Positions 7,949-16,859 of a stretch of DNA of 64,000 nt are shown one piece after another. The DNA is from Bog-532 sp963828445 (GTDB lineage Bacteria; Actinomycetota; Actinomycetes; Streptosporangiales; Streptosporangiaceae): contig CAWHFP010000008.1 in NCBI GenBank assembly GCA_963828445.1, positions 1 through 64,000 of the forward strand, given 5' to 3'. Position 1 is the stretch's first letter. Each line of letters begins with the position of its first letter. Below the pieces are notes generated by a model, which saw only the letters and a program-made list of their open reading frames with translations, made no database searches and was not told the origin of the DNA. The translations under genes were made by a program, and so were the position numbers.

Positions 7949-8908
7949 ATGACACAGGAAACAGCAGGCACGATTTCGCGGAGGCGCCGGGCCGGGCTCG
8001 GCGCACCGGACGCCACCCGATCCAGAAAGGGGCGGCGGACAGGAATAGTGCGGCAGCCGAAGATGGGCATGCTCTTTGTCGCGCCGGCCTTCGCGTTCGT
8101 GGCCGTCTTCGTTCTGTTCCCGCTCGGCTTCGCGGTCTACATGTCCCTGACCAACTGGCCACTGATCGGCTCGTACCATTTCAGCGGCGTGAGCAATTAC
8201 GCGGCCCTGGGCAAGGACCCCGGTTTCATCCATTCCGTGCTGTTCACGCTGCTGTACACCGGGATCGTCACCATCCCGATCCTGATCGTCGGGTACGGGC
8301 TAGCTGTCCTGGTGCGGTCGAACCGGCGCGGGTCGGTGTTTCTGCGGACCGCGTTCTTTCTGCCCTATGTCGTCGGGCTCTCCACGCTGAGTTACATCGT
8401 GCTCCTGGAGTTGCAGCCGAACTCCGGTGCCGTGAACTGGGTGCTCGCCCAGCTGCATCTGACCAACGGGTCGACCGCCTGGCTGGTGAACACGAACCTC
8501 GCCCTCGCCGCCACCTGCGTGCTGGTCGTCTGGTTCGCCTCCGGCCTGACCATGGTCCTGCTGGTCGGCGGGATGCAGAGTATCTCCGGCGATCTCTACG
8601 AGTCGGCCGACGTGCTGGGCGCCTCATGGTGGGAGAAGGAGCGGTACATCACGCTGCCGCTGCTGCGGCCGACGATCGCGCTGAGCCTGATCATCTCGAT
8701 CATCGGCTCATTCCTGGCCTTCAACCAGTTCTTCATCCTGACCCAGGGCGGGCCGGGGACGAGCACCTTCACGGTCGTCATGTGGATCTACCAGACGGCC
8801 TTCGTCCAGCTGCACGTGGGAGCCGCGGCCGCGATGTCCATTGTCCTGGTCGCCGTGGTCGGCCTCATCAGCGCGGTCCAGTTCCTGCTGCTCCGCAGTA
8901 ACACCTGA
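7949..8908 (+). CDS. Sugar ABC transporter permease, MalF/UgpA type
   Basis: The 319-aa membrane protein has a basic cytoplasmic N-terminus and about six transmembrane helices (first: MLFVAPAFAFVAVFVLFPLG). The EAA loop that docks to the ATPase is visible as YESADVLGASWWEKERYITL. It pairs with the permease at 8919. GGAGGTGA lies before ATG 7949. It belongs to the carbohydrate uptake CUT1 family; the substrate is inferred from the neighbouring glycosidases. Confidence 0.92.
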   Translation: MTQETAGTISRRRRAGLGAPDATRSRKGRRTGIVRQPKMGMLFVAPAFAFVAVFVLFPLGFAVYMSLTNWPLIGSYHFSGVSNYAALGKDPGFIHSVLFTLLYTGIVTIPILIVGYGLAVLVRSNRRGSVFLRTAFFLPYVVGLSTLSYIVLLELQPNSGAVNWVLAQLHLTNGSTAWLVNTNLALAATCVLVVWFASGLTMVLLVGGMQSISGDLYESADVLGASWWEKERYITLPLLRPTIALSLIISIIGSFLAFNQFFILTQGGPGTSTFTVVMWIYQTAFVQLHVGAAAAMSIVLVAVVGLISAVQFLLLRSNT

Positions 8909-8918
8909 AGGAGGGGTC

Positions 8919-9827
8919 ATGGCCACCGTCACCGACACCGCCGCCGCTACCGTCGGCCGGACCGGGCAAACGCGGGGCAAGGGCGGGCCGCCGGGCCGCT
9001 CCACCATCGTCTACGTGATCACCGGCACGGTGCTGGCCGTGCTGTTCCTGCTGCCGCTCGTCTGGGCCGTGCTCCGCTCGTTCCAGCCGCCGGCCGCCAT
9101 CACGGCGAGTCCACGTGCCAGCGACTTCACCCATCTGACCATCGCCAACTACTCCGGGCTGATCACCGGCGGCATCCACATCCTGCGCTACGTATGGAAC
9201 AGCCTTCTGGTCGCGGGCGGGACGGCGGTGCTGACCGCCGTGCTGGCCACGCTGGCGGGGTACGGCCTCGGGCGCGCCCGCTTCCGGTTCCGCGGGGCGA
9301 ACGTGATCTTCGCGCTCATCCTTGTCACGCTGATGGTGCCCTTCCAGGCCATCGTGACGCCGCTCTTCCTGGAGCTCAGCTTCCTGCATCTGCTCGACAG
9401 CCGGATAGGGCTCATCCTCTTCTACAGCACCTTCAATTTGCCGTTCGGCGTGTTCGTCATGCGCAACAGCTTCGTGGCGGCGCCGACCGAGCTCGAGGAG
9501 GCCGCGTACTGCGACGGCGCAACGGTCCTGACGACCCTGCGCACAGTCCTGCTGCCGCTGGTCCTGCCGGGCGTGGCCACCACGATGCTGTACGCCTTCC
9601 TGTTCGCCTGGACCGAATTTCTCGGCGCTCTCACCTTTCTCACCAGCATCAACAAGCTGACCCTGCCCGTCGCCCTGCTGAACGTCGAGACCGGCACCTT
9701 CGGCACGGTCAACTTCGGCTTCCTGATCGCTGGGGCGGTGATCGCCATGGTGCCCTGCGCCGTGCTCTATATCGCGCTCCAGCGCTTCTACGTCACGGGC
9801 ATCACCGCCGGCGGAGTCAAGGGCTGA
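8919..9827 (+). CDS. Sugar ABC transporter permease, MalG/UgpE type
   Basis: The 302-aa inner-membrane permease has six predicted helices (first: VYVITGTVLAVLFLLPLVWA) and the EAA loop EEAAYCDGATVLTTLRTVLL. ATG 8919 follows AGGAGGGG directly after the stop of the partner permease; the open frame starting at 8841 overlaps that gene and lacks a ribosome site. It forms the heterodimeric channel of the importer. Confidence 0.92.
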   Translation: MATVTDTAAATVGRTGQTRGKGGPPGRSTIVYVITGTVLAVLFLLPLVWAVLRSFQPPAAITASPRASDFTHLTIANYSGLITGGIHILRYVWNSLLVAGGTAVLTAVLATLAGYGLGRARFRFRGANVIFALILVTLMVPFQAIVTPLFLELSFLHLLDSRIGLILFYSTFNLPFGVFVMRNSFVAAPTELEEAAYCDGATVLTTLRTVLLPLVLPGVATTMLYAFLFAWTEFLGALTFLTSINKLTLPVALLNVETGTFGTVNFGFLIAGAVIAMVPCAVLYIALQRFYVTGITAGGVKG

Positions 9828-9859
9828 CCGGCCAGGCCAATCTCATCGAAGGACTGACA

Positions 9860-11068
9860 ATGGCTGAAATCGAACTCTCGAACATCGACAAGGTCTACGA
9901 GGGCGCGGACGCCCCGGCGGTGCACGACCTCAGCCTGCAGGTGGCCGACGGCGAGTTCATGGTGCTCGTCGGCCCGTCCGGGTGCGGCAAGACCACGGCC
10001 CTGCGGATGGTGGCGGGCCTAGAGGAAATCACCGATGGCGAATTGCGCATCGGAGGCCAGGTCGTCAACGACGTGCCGCCACGCGGGCGCGACATCGCCT
10101 TCGTCTTCCAGACGTACGCGCTGTACCCGCACATGACCGTCCGCGACAACATCGGCTTCGGGCTCAAGCTGGCCAAGGTGGACAAGGCCACCCGCGACAA
10201 GCAGGTCCGCGAGGTCGCCAAGGTTCTCGACCTCGAAGAATACCTGGACCGGAAACCGCGCGCCCTGTCCGGCGGTCAACGGCAGCGGGTTGCGATGGGC
10301 CGCGCGATCGTCCGCCAGCCGCAGGCCTTCCTGATGGACGAACCGCTGTCCAACCTGGACGCCAAGCTCCGCGTGTCGATGCGGGCCGAGCTGGCCCGGC
10401 TACAGCGTGACCTGAATGTCACCACGATCTACGTCACACACGATCAGACCGAGGCCATGACGATGGGCGACCGGATCGCGGTCATCCGCAGGGGCGAGCT
10501 TCAGCAGGTCGGGCCGCCCACCGAACTGTTCGGCAGCCCACGCAACCTTTTCGTAGCGGAGTTCATCGGCAGCCCATCGATTAATTTGGTCGAATCCCGC
10601 CTGCGCGCGGAGGACGACGACTCGCTGTACGTCGACATCGGCGGGCAGCCCATGCTGATCGATCCGAAGACGCTCAGCCAGCAGCCGGCGCTGCGCGGCT
10701 ACGCCGGTAAGCCGCTGATCGTGGGCATCCGTCCGCAGGACTTCGAGGCCGCGGGGACACCTACGGCACGGCGCGGTTGCCAGCTCCGGGTGAAGGTCGA
10801 ACTGGTGGAAGCCCTCGGCACCGAAACCAACGTGCACTTCTGCGTCGATGCGCCGCCGGTCATCACGGACGAGGTTCTCGAGCTGGCGGCCGATCTGGGC
10901 AAAGACGAGGCTGCTCGGTTCGAGCAGCGGGCCCGCCGGGGCCGCAACGAGTTCGTCGCCCGCCTAGATCCGAAAAGCCAGGTCAGGACAGGCGATGTCA
11001 TTGACCTCGCGGTGGACACGGCCCAGCTTCACTTCTTCGATCCGGCGACCGGTGAGGTAGTCCGCTAG
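9860..11068 (+). CDS. Sugar ABC transporter ATP-binding protein, UgpC/MsmK type
   Basis: A 402-aa ATPase with Walker A GPSGCGKTT (residues 38-46), Q-loop (FVFQTYALYPH), signature LSGGQRQRVAMGRAIV, Walker B AFLMDEPLSNLD and the H-loop (YVTHDQTEAMTMGDRI). A C-terminal regulatory OB-like domain of about 150 residues follows, as in CUT1 ATPases. Family members often serve several sugar importers. Start ATG 9860; the open frame extends upstream inside the permease gene as a shadow. It is the last gene of the 4614-11068 operon. Confidence 0.93.
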   Translation: MAEIELSNIDKVYEGADAPAVHDLSLQVADGEFMVLVGPSGCGKTTALRMVAGLEEITDGELRIGGQVVNDVPPRGRDIAFVFQTYALYPHMTVRDNIGFGLKLAKVDKATRDKQVREVAKVLDLEEYLDRKPRALSGGQRQRVAMGRAIVRQPQAFLMDEPLSNLDAKLRVSMRAELARLQRDLNVTTIYVTHDQTEAMTMGDRIAVIRRGELQQVGPPTELFGSPRNLFVAEFIGSPSINLVESRLRAEDDDSLYVDIGGQPMLIDPKTLSQQPALRGYAGKPLIVGIRPQDFEAAGTPTARRGCQLRVKVELVEALGTETNVHFCVDAPPVITDEVLELAADLGKDEAARFEQRARRGRNEFVARLDPKSQVRTGDVIDLAVDTAQLHFFDPATGEVVR

Positions 11069-11208
11069 CTGTGTGCCCCCAGCAGACTAACGAGGTGATC
11101 GGTAGAGCCGTCCCAAACGACAGCAGAAGTCCGAGCTCCACGCTTCGCGCCCCTTCAGCGGCCCGTGTGGTCCGACCAGGTAACTTTGGCTACAACGCTC
11201 ACCCCTAG

Positions 11209-11515
11209 CCTGGGCTTTCGCTGGTGGCTGGGCGGATCGTGCCGCTGACCGGTGCCACGGCGCGGGCCGCGGTGGCGTATCTGCGGGTGCGGCGGTCGCA
11301 CCGGCTGACGGGGACGGCGGCGCTGTAGCTGGGGACGCGGAACCGGGGGCGATGACCGAGTCGGGGCTGTACCAAATGCTGCAGCGGCGCGCGGAGCAGG
11401 CCGGGTACGACCCTGACGTGCATCCGCACCAGTTCCGACACACGTTTGCCCATGACTGGCTGGATGGTGGTGGGGCTGAGGGCGACCTGATCCGGCTGCG
11501 ATGGAGGGACCTGCT
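11209..11515 (+). pseudogene. Tyrosine recombinase (phage-type integrase) remnant
   Basis: A C-terminal integrase fragment read in two frames. Bases 11209-11325 encode a strand-turn block (GRIVPLTGATARAAVAYLRV) ending at a TAG at 11326-11328 where homologues have Trp (AAL-W-LGTRNRG). After a 1-bp frame change near 11350, TESGLYQML and HPHQFRHTFAHDWLDGGG follow; HQFRHTFA carries the catalytic H-x-x-R of the family. Similarity stops after DLIRL, so the final Tyr motif is missing. It is non-functional, and it is the only integrase trace inside the tRNA-repeat-flanked 26.6-kb segment, making it the likely vestige of the integrating element. Confidence 0.8.
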
Positions 11516-11742
11516 ATGGCAAGCACTGCATCGGTCCTCTCCCCGCCGGTCCTCACCAGCGGGCAGGCGGGCCTGCCCATGATGGACCATCTACAGACCG
11601 GGGAAGACCGGGGAAGACCAGCCGCCGACCTGGCCGCTGACCGGTCCGTGGGCACGCTGCATCACCCTCGGGCGGTCCGGTCGTGGCCGCTGCTGGTCCT
11701 TGCCGCCCCGAATGCCATGTCGCCAGACGACTCGCTCTTGCC

Positions 11743-12650
11743 TCACCGACTGACAGCCGAAATGTGGTCGCGCGACCGCGTCGCGTAGTTGGCCGGTGCC
11801 GCTGTGGCCGCGAGGATGACGATGACCAAAGCCATCGGTACCGCAGTGTGGTCACCACCGAGTCCGGCCAATGGTGCGATGACGCCAGCCAGCGCCCACT
11901 GCAGGCCACCGAGCAGTGCCGAACCGGTTCCGGGATGCTCGGGAACTTGGTTCGATGCCAATGCGCCGGCGTTCGGCCCAACTAGGCCTTGGGCGCTCAT
12001 GAGCACGAAGAAGCGCACGATCGCGATCCACATGCCGTGCCGATCCATATGGCCCCGATCAGCAACATGAGCCCGGCAGCCGTCGTTGCCGCCAGACCCA
12101 TCGCGATCAGTCGCTGAGCAGGCACGCGATGCGCAAGTCGCGCTGCCAGCAAGGTCGCCACGGTTAGCCCGATGGCATTGGCCGCGAAGTCAATTGAGTA
12201 GACGATCGGCGCGAGCCCGTTCATCGACTCCAAGATGAAGGCCGAAGTCGCAACGTAGGCAAAGGTGACGCCCATTGAGACCGCGAAAGTAATAAGAAAG
12301 GCGACGAAGCGGGGTTGGCGAAGAACGCTGCCGACGGGACGGGCGACCGCAGCCAGACCCCCACTGAGGCCCTGCACCGCGCGAGCGATCAGCATGAAGC
12401 CGAGGGACGGGGCGAACGCGCAAGCCAACGATGCCGCCGTCAGCACCGCCAAGGCGACTAGGAGCGGCCGGCGCTGGCCTCGCGCGTCGGAAACGGGGCC
12501 GCCGATGAGCTGACCGACCGCCATGCCGACAAAGAACGCCGTCAGGGTCAGTTGCACCAGCGATGTGCTCGTCGCAAGGTCGTGCTCGACTGCCGGGAAG
12601 GCGGGTACGTACATGTCGGTCGCGAGCGGCGCGATGCTGGTGACGAGCAT
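11743..12650 (-). pseudogene. Bcr/CflA-type MFS drug transporter, broken
   Basis: The 5' part (11997-12650) encodes the first four helices of a Bcr/CflA exporter (IAPLATDMYVPAFPAV; GGPVSDARGQRRPL). It then jumps from AVQGLSGGLA straight to VARPVGSVLRQPRFV, skipping about 100 residues of the central helices and loop. A frameshift near 12000-12050 moves the last two helices (SAQGLVGPNAGALAS; PLAGLGG) into the frame of 11743-12048. Internal deletion plus frameshift make it a pseudogene. The sequence before ATG 12650 still reads as transporter-like (RAVLAAV) down to a TGA, so the original start is also lost. Confidence 0.75.
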
Positions 12651-12739
12651 GACGGCGGCCAGTACCGCCCGGCTTACTGGTCAGGTCGGCGTAGCCGCCC
12701 CGCCGCCAACTCGTGGAGCCGCCGACCGAGACTGCAAGA

Positions 12740-12913
12740 TCATTCCGTCCTCGCTGCTGCTTCCTGGTAGTAATCGGCTGCTACGTGGTCGAGCCAGGTC
12801 ACAACTTCGCCCTGGTCGTCGGCTTCCTGGATGGCGACGTGCGCCATGAACCGTGCCGGCGTCGCGCCGTGCCAGTGCTCTTCGTTCGGCTCGATGTAGA
12901 CGACGTCTCCGGG
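12740..12913 (-). pseudogene. Cupin-domain protein, 3' fragment
   Basis: On the minus strand an open stretch encodes PGDVVYIEPNEEHWHGA followed by a protein-like tail ending in EAAARTE-stop (12740-12742). The P-G-D-x-x-x-I-x-P-x-x-x-H-x-H pattern is the second cupin metal-binding motif. The upstream half (first cupin motif) is absent and the frame is broken just before PGD. Homologous small cupins are often linked to carboxymuconolactone decarboxylase-like proteins. Only a relic remains. Confidence 0.65.
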
Positions 12914-13264
12914 TCGGAAGTAACTTCACGGCGCTGCCCGTCGAGGCCTTGAGCGCCGCTCAGGCACATCGCGCCATGACCGGCCGCCGCCGGGACAGCA
13001 TCAAATCAGCAAGTATGGCTCCGTCTCGCGAACAGCGGGATTAGTCACTGCGTCAGTGCGCGTGGCTAAATTTGCCCTGGGAGCCGGCACGGAATTGCCG
13101 GACGCTTTGCGCTCGCCGACATCGCCTGATTGCGCGCGGCGACCGGCCAGCCGGTCGGTATCGCAGGCGGGGAAGCTGTTCCTGTCGACGACATCGCGGC
13201 CATCCTGGCGTGGCCAAGCACCTCCCCGCGGCCGGGGTGACTCCTCCTGCTGCGGTTCGGCCCC
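12914..13264. other. Decayed region without intact gene
   Basis: No supported gene. Short plus-strand patches around 13090-13215 read as protein-like (RFALADIA, RAATGQPVGIAGGEAV, VDDIAAILAW) but contain stops; they may be the relic of an oxidoreductase or epimerase gene. Together with 11209-12913 this forms about 2 kb of gene debris between the ABC operon and the AraC gene. Confidence 0.4.
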
Positions 13265-14170
13265 TCACTTCGCCGACGTGCTCTGGATGGCGAACCGCTT
13301 GCGGTAGGTGGTGGCTGGCAGCCCGTAGTGAGCCTTGAACCGGCGGGCGAAATTACTCTGATCCGGCCAGCCGACCGCACGCCCGATGCTGGTGATCGAT
13401 TCGTCGGAGTGGAGCAGAAGTACAGCGGCGTGCTCGGCGCGGAGCTGAGCCAGATACGCCATCGGGGGCAGCCCGGTGGCAGTCTTGAACAGCCGGACGA
13501 GGTAGCCGGGGGCGATGTGCAGGTCGGCCGCCAGGTCGGTCAGGGCCCAAGGACGAGACAGATCAGCCTCCAGCGCGTGCATGGCCCGGACAACCGCCGG
13601 ATGCCCAGCCCCGGACAGTTCGGGTAGCGCGCGGCCGGTCCCGGCCACCACCTGGCCGAGTTGGCCGAAAACCAGCGACAGGCGGCCAATGATGTCGGCC
13701 CGATGGAGAGCCAGCGGACGGTGCCGGAGCGCGGCCAGGGCATCGAGGTGTGTGAGGCAGCTGCGAAAGACCGCCTCGGGAAGGCTGATCGTGAGGACGC
13801 CGCGGCCGGGCGGAGAGCACGGGCCGGCCCAGAGCAAATACCCCAGCAGCGGATCCTGGCGGGTCCAGGCTAGTTCCTGGTGCAGGAGCTCGCTGCTGAA
13901 GCAGCAGTTATAGACCTCGAAACGCTCGCATTTCTCATACCCGTGCCAGACACCCGGCCGCAGCAAAATGACATCACGGGGCACCACGTCCTGCCGGCCG
14001 GACAGGCAACGGTGCGTGGCCTTGCCGCTGACCGCGAAGGCCACCTCGAAGAAGCTGTGCGTATGCACGGGGCTGTCCCACCGGTGCAGGTAACTCCCCG
14101 CATACGCGGGCATGTGCTCAGTGAGATGGAACAAGCCGTGGCTGATTCCGACGGGCGGGTCTTCGTCCAC
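13265..14170 (-). CDS. AraC-family transcriptional regulator with cupin sensor domain
   Basis: A 301-aa protein with an N-terminal cupin-like arabinose-binding-type domain (residues ~25-110; HRWDSPVHTHSFFEVAF) and two C-terminal helix-turn-helix motifs in the last ~100 residues (ALTDLAADLHIAPGYLVRLFK and SITSIGRAVGWPDQSNFARRF). It is transcribed away from the GH78 gene at 14511 and is the only sugar-type regulator in the cluster, so it probably controls the glycosidases and the ABC importer in response to an imported sugar. Intact length for the family. Confidence 0.88.
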   Translation of the reverse strand: MDEDPPVGISHGLFHLTEHMPAYAGSYLHRWDSPVHTHSFFEVAFAVSGKATHRCLSGRQDVVPRDVILLRPGVWHGYEKCERFEVYNCCFSSELLHQELAWTRQDPLLGYLLWAGPCSPPGRGVLTISLPEAVFRSCLTHLDALAALRHRPLALHRADIIGRLSLVFGQLGQVVAGTGRALPELSGAGHPAVVRAMHALEADLSRPWALTDLAADLHIAPGYLVRLFKTATGLPPMAYLAQLRAEHAAVLLLHSDESITSIGRAVGWPDQSNFARRFKAHYGLPATTYRKRFAIQSTSAK

Positions 14171-14510
14171 CTCCGCACGGTAACCCTCGCCGGTCGCCGA
14201 AGTTAATTTCAGGCAAGTAACGGTTCATCTCGGCCTAGTGACGGCCAGCCCGCACGGCAATGATCACCCTCATACACCAACAATCGCCAAATCGAAGCAC
14301 GGTGCTGCCGATGGGCCTGTCCTTGGGATCGCCGGCGGCAGCCTCCTCATTCCCCTCTTGGCCCAGTTCACCGCGGCCGAAGTCGTCACCCACGGCCGCT
14401 TCCCGGGTGCCCGGGACACCGCGGAAGCGGTCTTCCCCGTCGGTTCCGGGACGCACGGATCTTCCGGGCCACTCGTGAGCGGCACCCGTTCCTGACAGGA
14501 AGGATCCACC
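14171..14510. promoter_or_regulatory. Divergent promoter region between araC-type gene and GH78 gene
   Basis: This 340-bp spacer contains no convincing gene (short frames at 14238-14495 look spurious). It should hold promoters for both directions and AraC operators. TTTCAGG at 14207-14213 recurs upstream of the GH127 operon (4552-4558). AGGAAGGA just before ATG 14511 is the ribosome site of the GH78 gene. Confidence 0.5.
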
Positions 14511-16451
14511 ATGAAGGATCGACGGAGCATGATCAGCCGAATCCTGCTGTCCGGCACCGCCGCCGCGCTGCTGAGTGGTCTGGCGGTCGTCCCGGCGCAG
14601 GCCGCGGCCCATCATCAGCCGAACTGGGAGTCGTACCTGGAGCAGCCCCGGGCCAGCGACGTCCGCCCGGTGTCAGCGACCATCCTGGCCGGAAGCGCCA
14701 CCAACCCGCGGGCGCTGACCCGGACCGGTCACGGCACGACCACGCTGACCGTGACCTCGGCCAGCCAGCCGGCCACCGTGCTGCTGGACTACGGCGTGGA
14801 AGTCGAGGGGTCGCCCTACCTCCGCGTCCAAGGCGTCTCCGGCAGCACGCCGGCCAGCGTGTCCCTGGCCTTCAGTGAGTCCCGAACCTATCTGCGCACG
14901 CCGCCCGGATCAGGGCCTGTCACCGGGGATTCGGCCTTCCAGCCCCGCTCGGTGTCGCTCAGCGTGGCGGGGGCATCGACCCCGACCAGCGGGTTCATGG
15001 GCGGATTCCGCTTCGAGGCCATCACGCTGTCCACCCCGGGCACCATCGTGCTCAGCGGCGCGGGCGTGCAGTTCGGCGGCGGCTATCTGGCCACCGCGAA
15101 GGACTACCAAGGCTATTTCACGTCGAGTTCGGCCGCTTTCACCAGGATGTACTACGACGGCGCCTACACCGAGCAGACCGACATGCAGCCCGCCGGCCTC
15201 AACGGCGCCGCCGAGCCGTCAGTGCTCGACGGGGCCAAACGCGACCGCGCGATCTGGTCGGGAGACCTCAAGATCGAAGGCCAGGGCATCGCCGACACGC
15301 TCGGCAGCAACGGCGACAACTACGTGAAGCAGTCCCTGCTCACCCTGATCACCAGCAGCCAACAAGGTGGTGGCCTGAACGCCGACACGCTGGGCCGGAC
15401 CGGGCCCTACAGCAACTCTTACTCGTCCTGGACGCTCGACGCCGCAGCGACCTACTACCGCAACACCGGTGACACCGCCTTCGCCCAGCAGGTGCTGCCC
15501 CGGCTGGAAGGCCAGCTCGCGTACGACGCGACCTTGGCCGACAGCGACGGGCTGATCGTCACCAGCGCGCAGATCTCCACCACCAACGGCGGTTACGACT
15601 GGGACTTCTACGACGGCGCCAAGACCGGGGTGGTCACCGCGTTCAACGACCTGTACTACCAGTCGCTGCGGGACGGAGCCTACCTGGAGACCAACCTTGG
15701 TCACCCGGACCGCGCCGCAGCGTACGCCCAGACCGCCGACCACGTGCGGGACGCGATCAACGCTCAGCTGCTCAATCCGGCGACCGGTACCTACTACCTG
15801 AGCGAATCCGATCACACCACCTTCGCGCAAGACGCCAACGCGCTGTCCGTCCTGTTCGGCATCGCGCCCGCCAGCAAGGTCCCCGGCATCCTGGCCGCGC
15901 TGAAGACGCTGTGGACGCCGCACGGCTCAGAGCCGTTCTCCGGGACCACCTACAGCAACCTGATCAGCCCCTACATCACCGCGTTCGAGGTGGCGGCGGA
16001 CTACCAGACCGGCGACACCGCGGACGCCGAGCGCCTGCTGCATCTGACCTGGGACCAGATGATCGACCCGCACAACCCGTTCTTCACCGGGACCATGTGG
16101 GAGAACATCGGTCCCGACGGCACCGCGACCGAAGCCCGCACCAGCCTGTCCCACGGCTGGTCCTCCGGCCCGACCCCGATCATGACCAGCTATGTACTCG
16201 GCGTGCAGCCGGTAGACCCTGGTTACCGGACCTTCACCGTGACGCCGCACCCTGGCACCCTCCAGTGGGCCGAGGGCGCGGTGCCGACCCCATACGGGCA
16301 GATCTTCGTCCACTGGGCCAGGACCGGGCACCGGCTCTCACTGACGATCACGGTCCCCGCGCACGCCACGGCCTTCATCGAGCTGCCCGGCGGCCACCAG
16401 GTGACGCTGCCAGGTGGTGCGCATGGAGCCCAGCGCACCCTGACCGGATGA
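14511..16451 (+). CDS. Secreted alpha-L-rhamnosidase-type glycoside hydrolase (GH78)
   Basis: 646 aa with a Sec-type signal (ISRILLSGTAAALLSGLAVV, cut near AQA-AA), a beta-sandwich region, then a six-hairpin (alpha/alpha)6 barrel. The active-site block DGAKRDRAIWSGD places Asp240, Asp245 and Asp252 at positions equivalent to Asp567, Glu572 and Asp579 of Bacillus GL1 RhaB, and TMWEN gives Glu531 for the second catalytic acid. Asp instead of Glu at 245 marks a subfamily, so rhamnosidase activity is likely but unproven. It acts outside the cell on rhamnose-decorated plant glycans. It is first in a unit with the AKR remnant and a second GH78 gene. Confidence 0.85.
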   Translation: MKDRRSMISRILLSGTAAALLSGLAVVPAQAAAHHQPNWESYLEQPRASDVRPVSATILAGSATNPRALTRTGHGTTTLTVTSASQPATVLLDYGVEVEGSPYLRVQGVSGSTPASVSLAFSESRTYLRTPPGSGPVTGDSAFQPRSVSLSVAGASTPTSGFMGGFRFEAITLSTPGTIVLSGAGVQFGGGYLATAKDYQGYFTSSSAAFTRMYYDGAYTEQTDMQPAGLNGAAEPSVLDGAKRDRAIWSGDLKIEGQGIADTLGSNGDNYVKQSLLTLITSSQQGGGLNADTLGRTGPYSNSYSSWTLDAAATYYRNTGDTAFAQQVLPRLEGQLAYDATLADSDGLIVTSAQISTTNGGYDWDFYDGAKTGVVTAFNDLYYQSLRDGAYLETNLGHPDRAAAYAQTADHVRDAINAQLLNPATGTYYLSESDHTTFAQDANALSVLFGIAPASKVPGILAALKTLWTPHGSEPFSGTTYSNLISPYITAFEVAADYQTGDTADAERLLHLTWDQMIDPHNPFFTGTMWENIGPDGTATEARTSLSHGWSSGPTPIMTSYVLGVQPVDPGYRTFTVTPHPGTLQWAEGAVPTPYGQIFVHWARTGHRLSLTITVPAHATAFIELPGGHQVTLPGGAHGAQRTLTG

Positions 16452-16476
16452 TGGGCGTCGGACCAGATGCTGATAG

Positions 16477-16847
16477 ATGGCCCGCGAGATTGGTGCCATC
16501 GGGCTCGGTACGGCACAACTCCACCACGTTGACCCCGGGTGCCACTGGCCGACAGCGTGGGCGCCCTCGAGCAGTTGCGCCAGCAAGGCAAGATCGCGGC
16601 GATCGGATTGTCGAACGTGACCATAACCGAGCTGGACAACGCACTGACCATCGCCCCGATCGCCACGGTTCAGAACCGGCTCTCCTGCATCGATCCCCGT
16701 GATCTTCGCACCGCGCGGGCGTGCGCGGAGCGGCAGATCACCTACCTCGCCTACTCACCCCTTGGCGGGCAACCCGGCATACCACCCGACGTGGCGGTCG
16801 CGGCCGCCAACGCTCTTGAAGACTTCCGCTACGCGCTGTCCCCTTGA
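16477..16847 (+). pseudogene. Aldo-keto reductase remnant
   Basis: Reading from ATG 16477 the N-terminal strand (REIGAIGLGTAQ) runs directly into LHHVDPG, a motif normally about 120 residues later, so the middle, with the catalytic Tyr and Lys, is deleted. After one frameshift near 16540 the sequence continues as VPLADSVGALEQL, GKIAAIGLSNVTI and VQNRLSCIDP, then YLAYSPLGG, and stops early at 16847. The domain order is that of an AKR-fold oxidoreductase, but the gene is dead. It sits between two GH78 genes and may once have reduced a released sugar. Confidence 0.75.
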
Positions 16848-16859
16848 GGAGAAGACATC

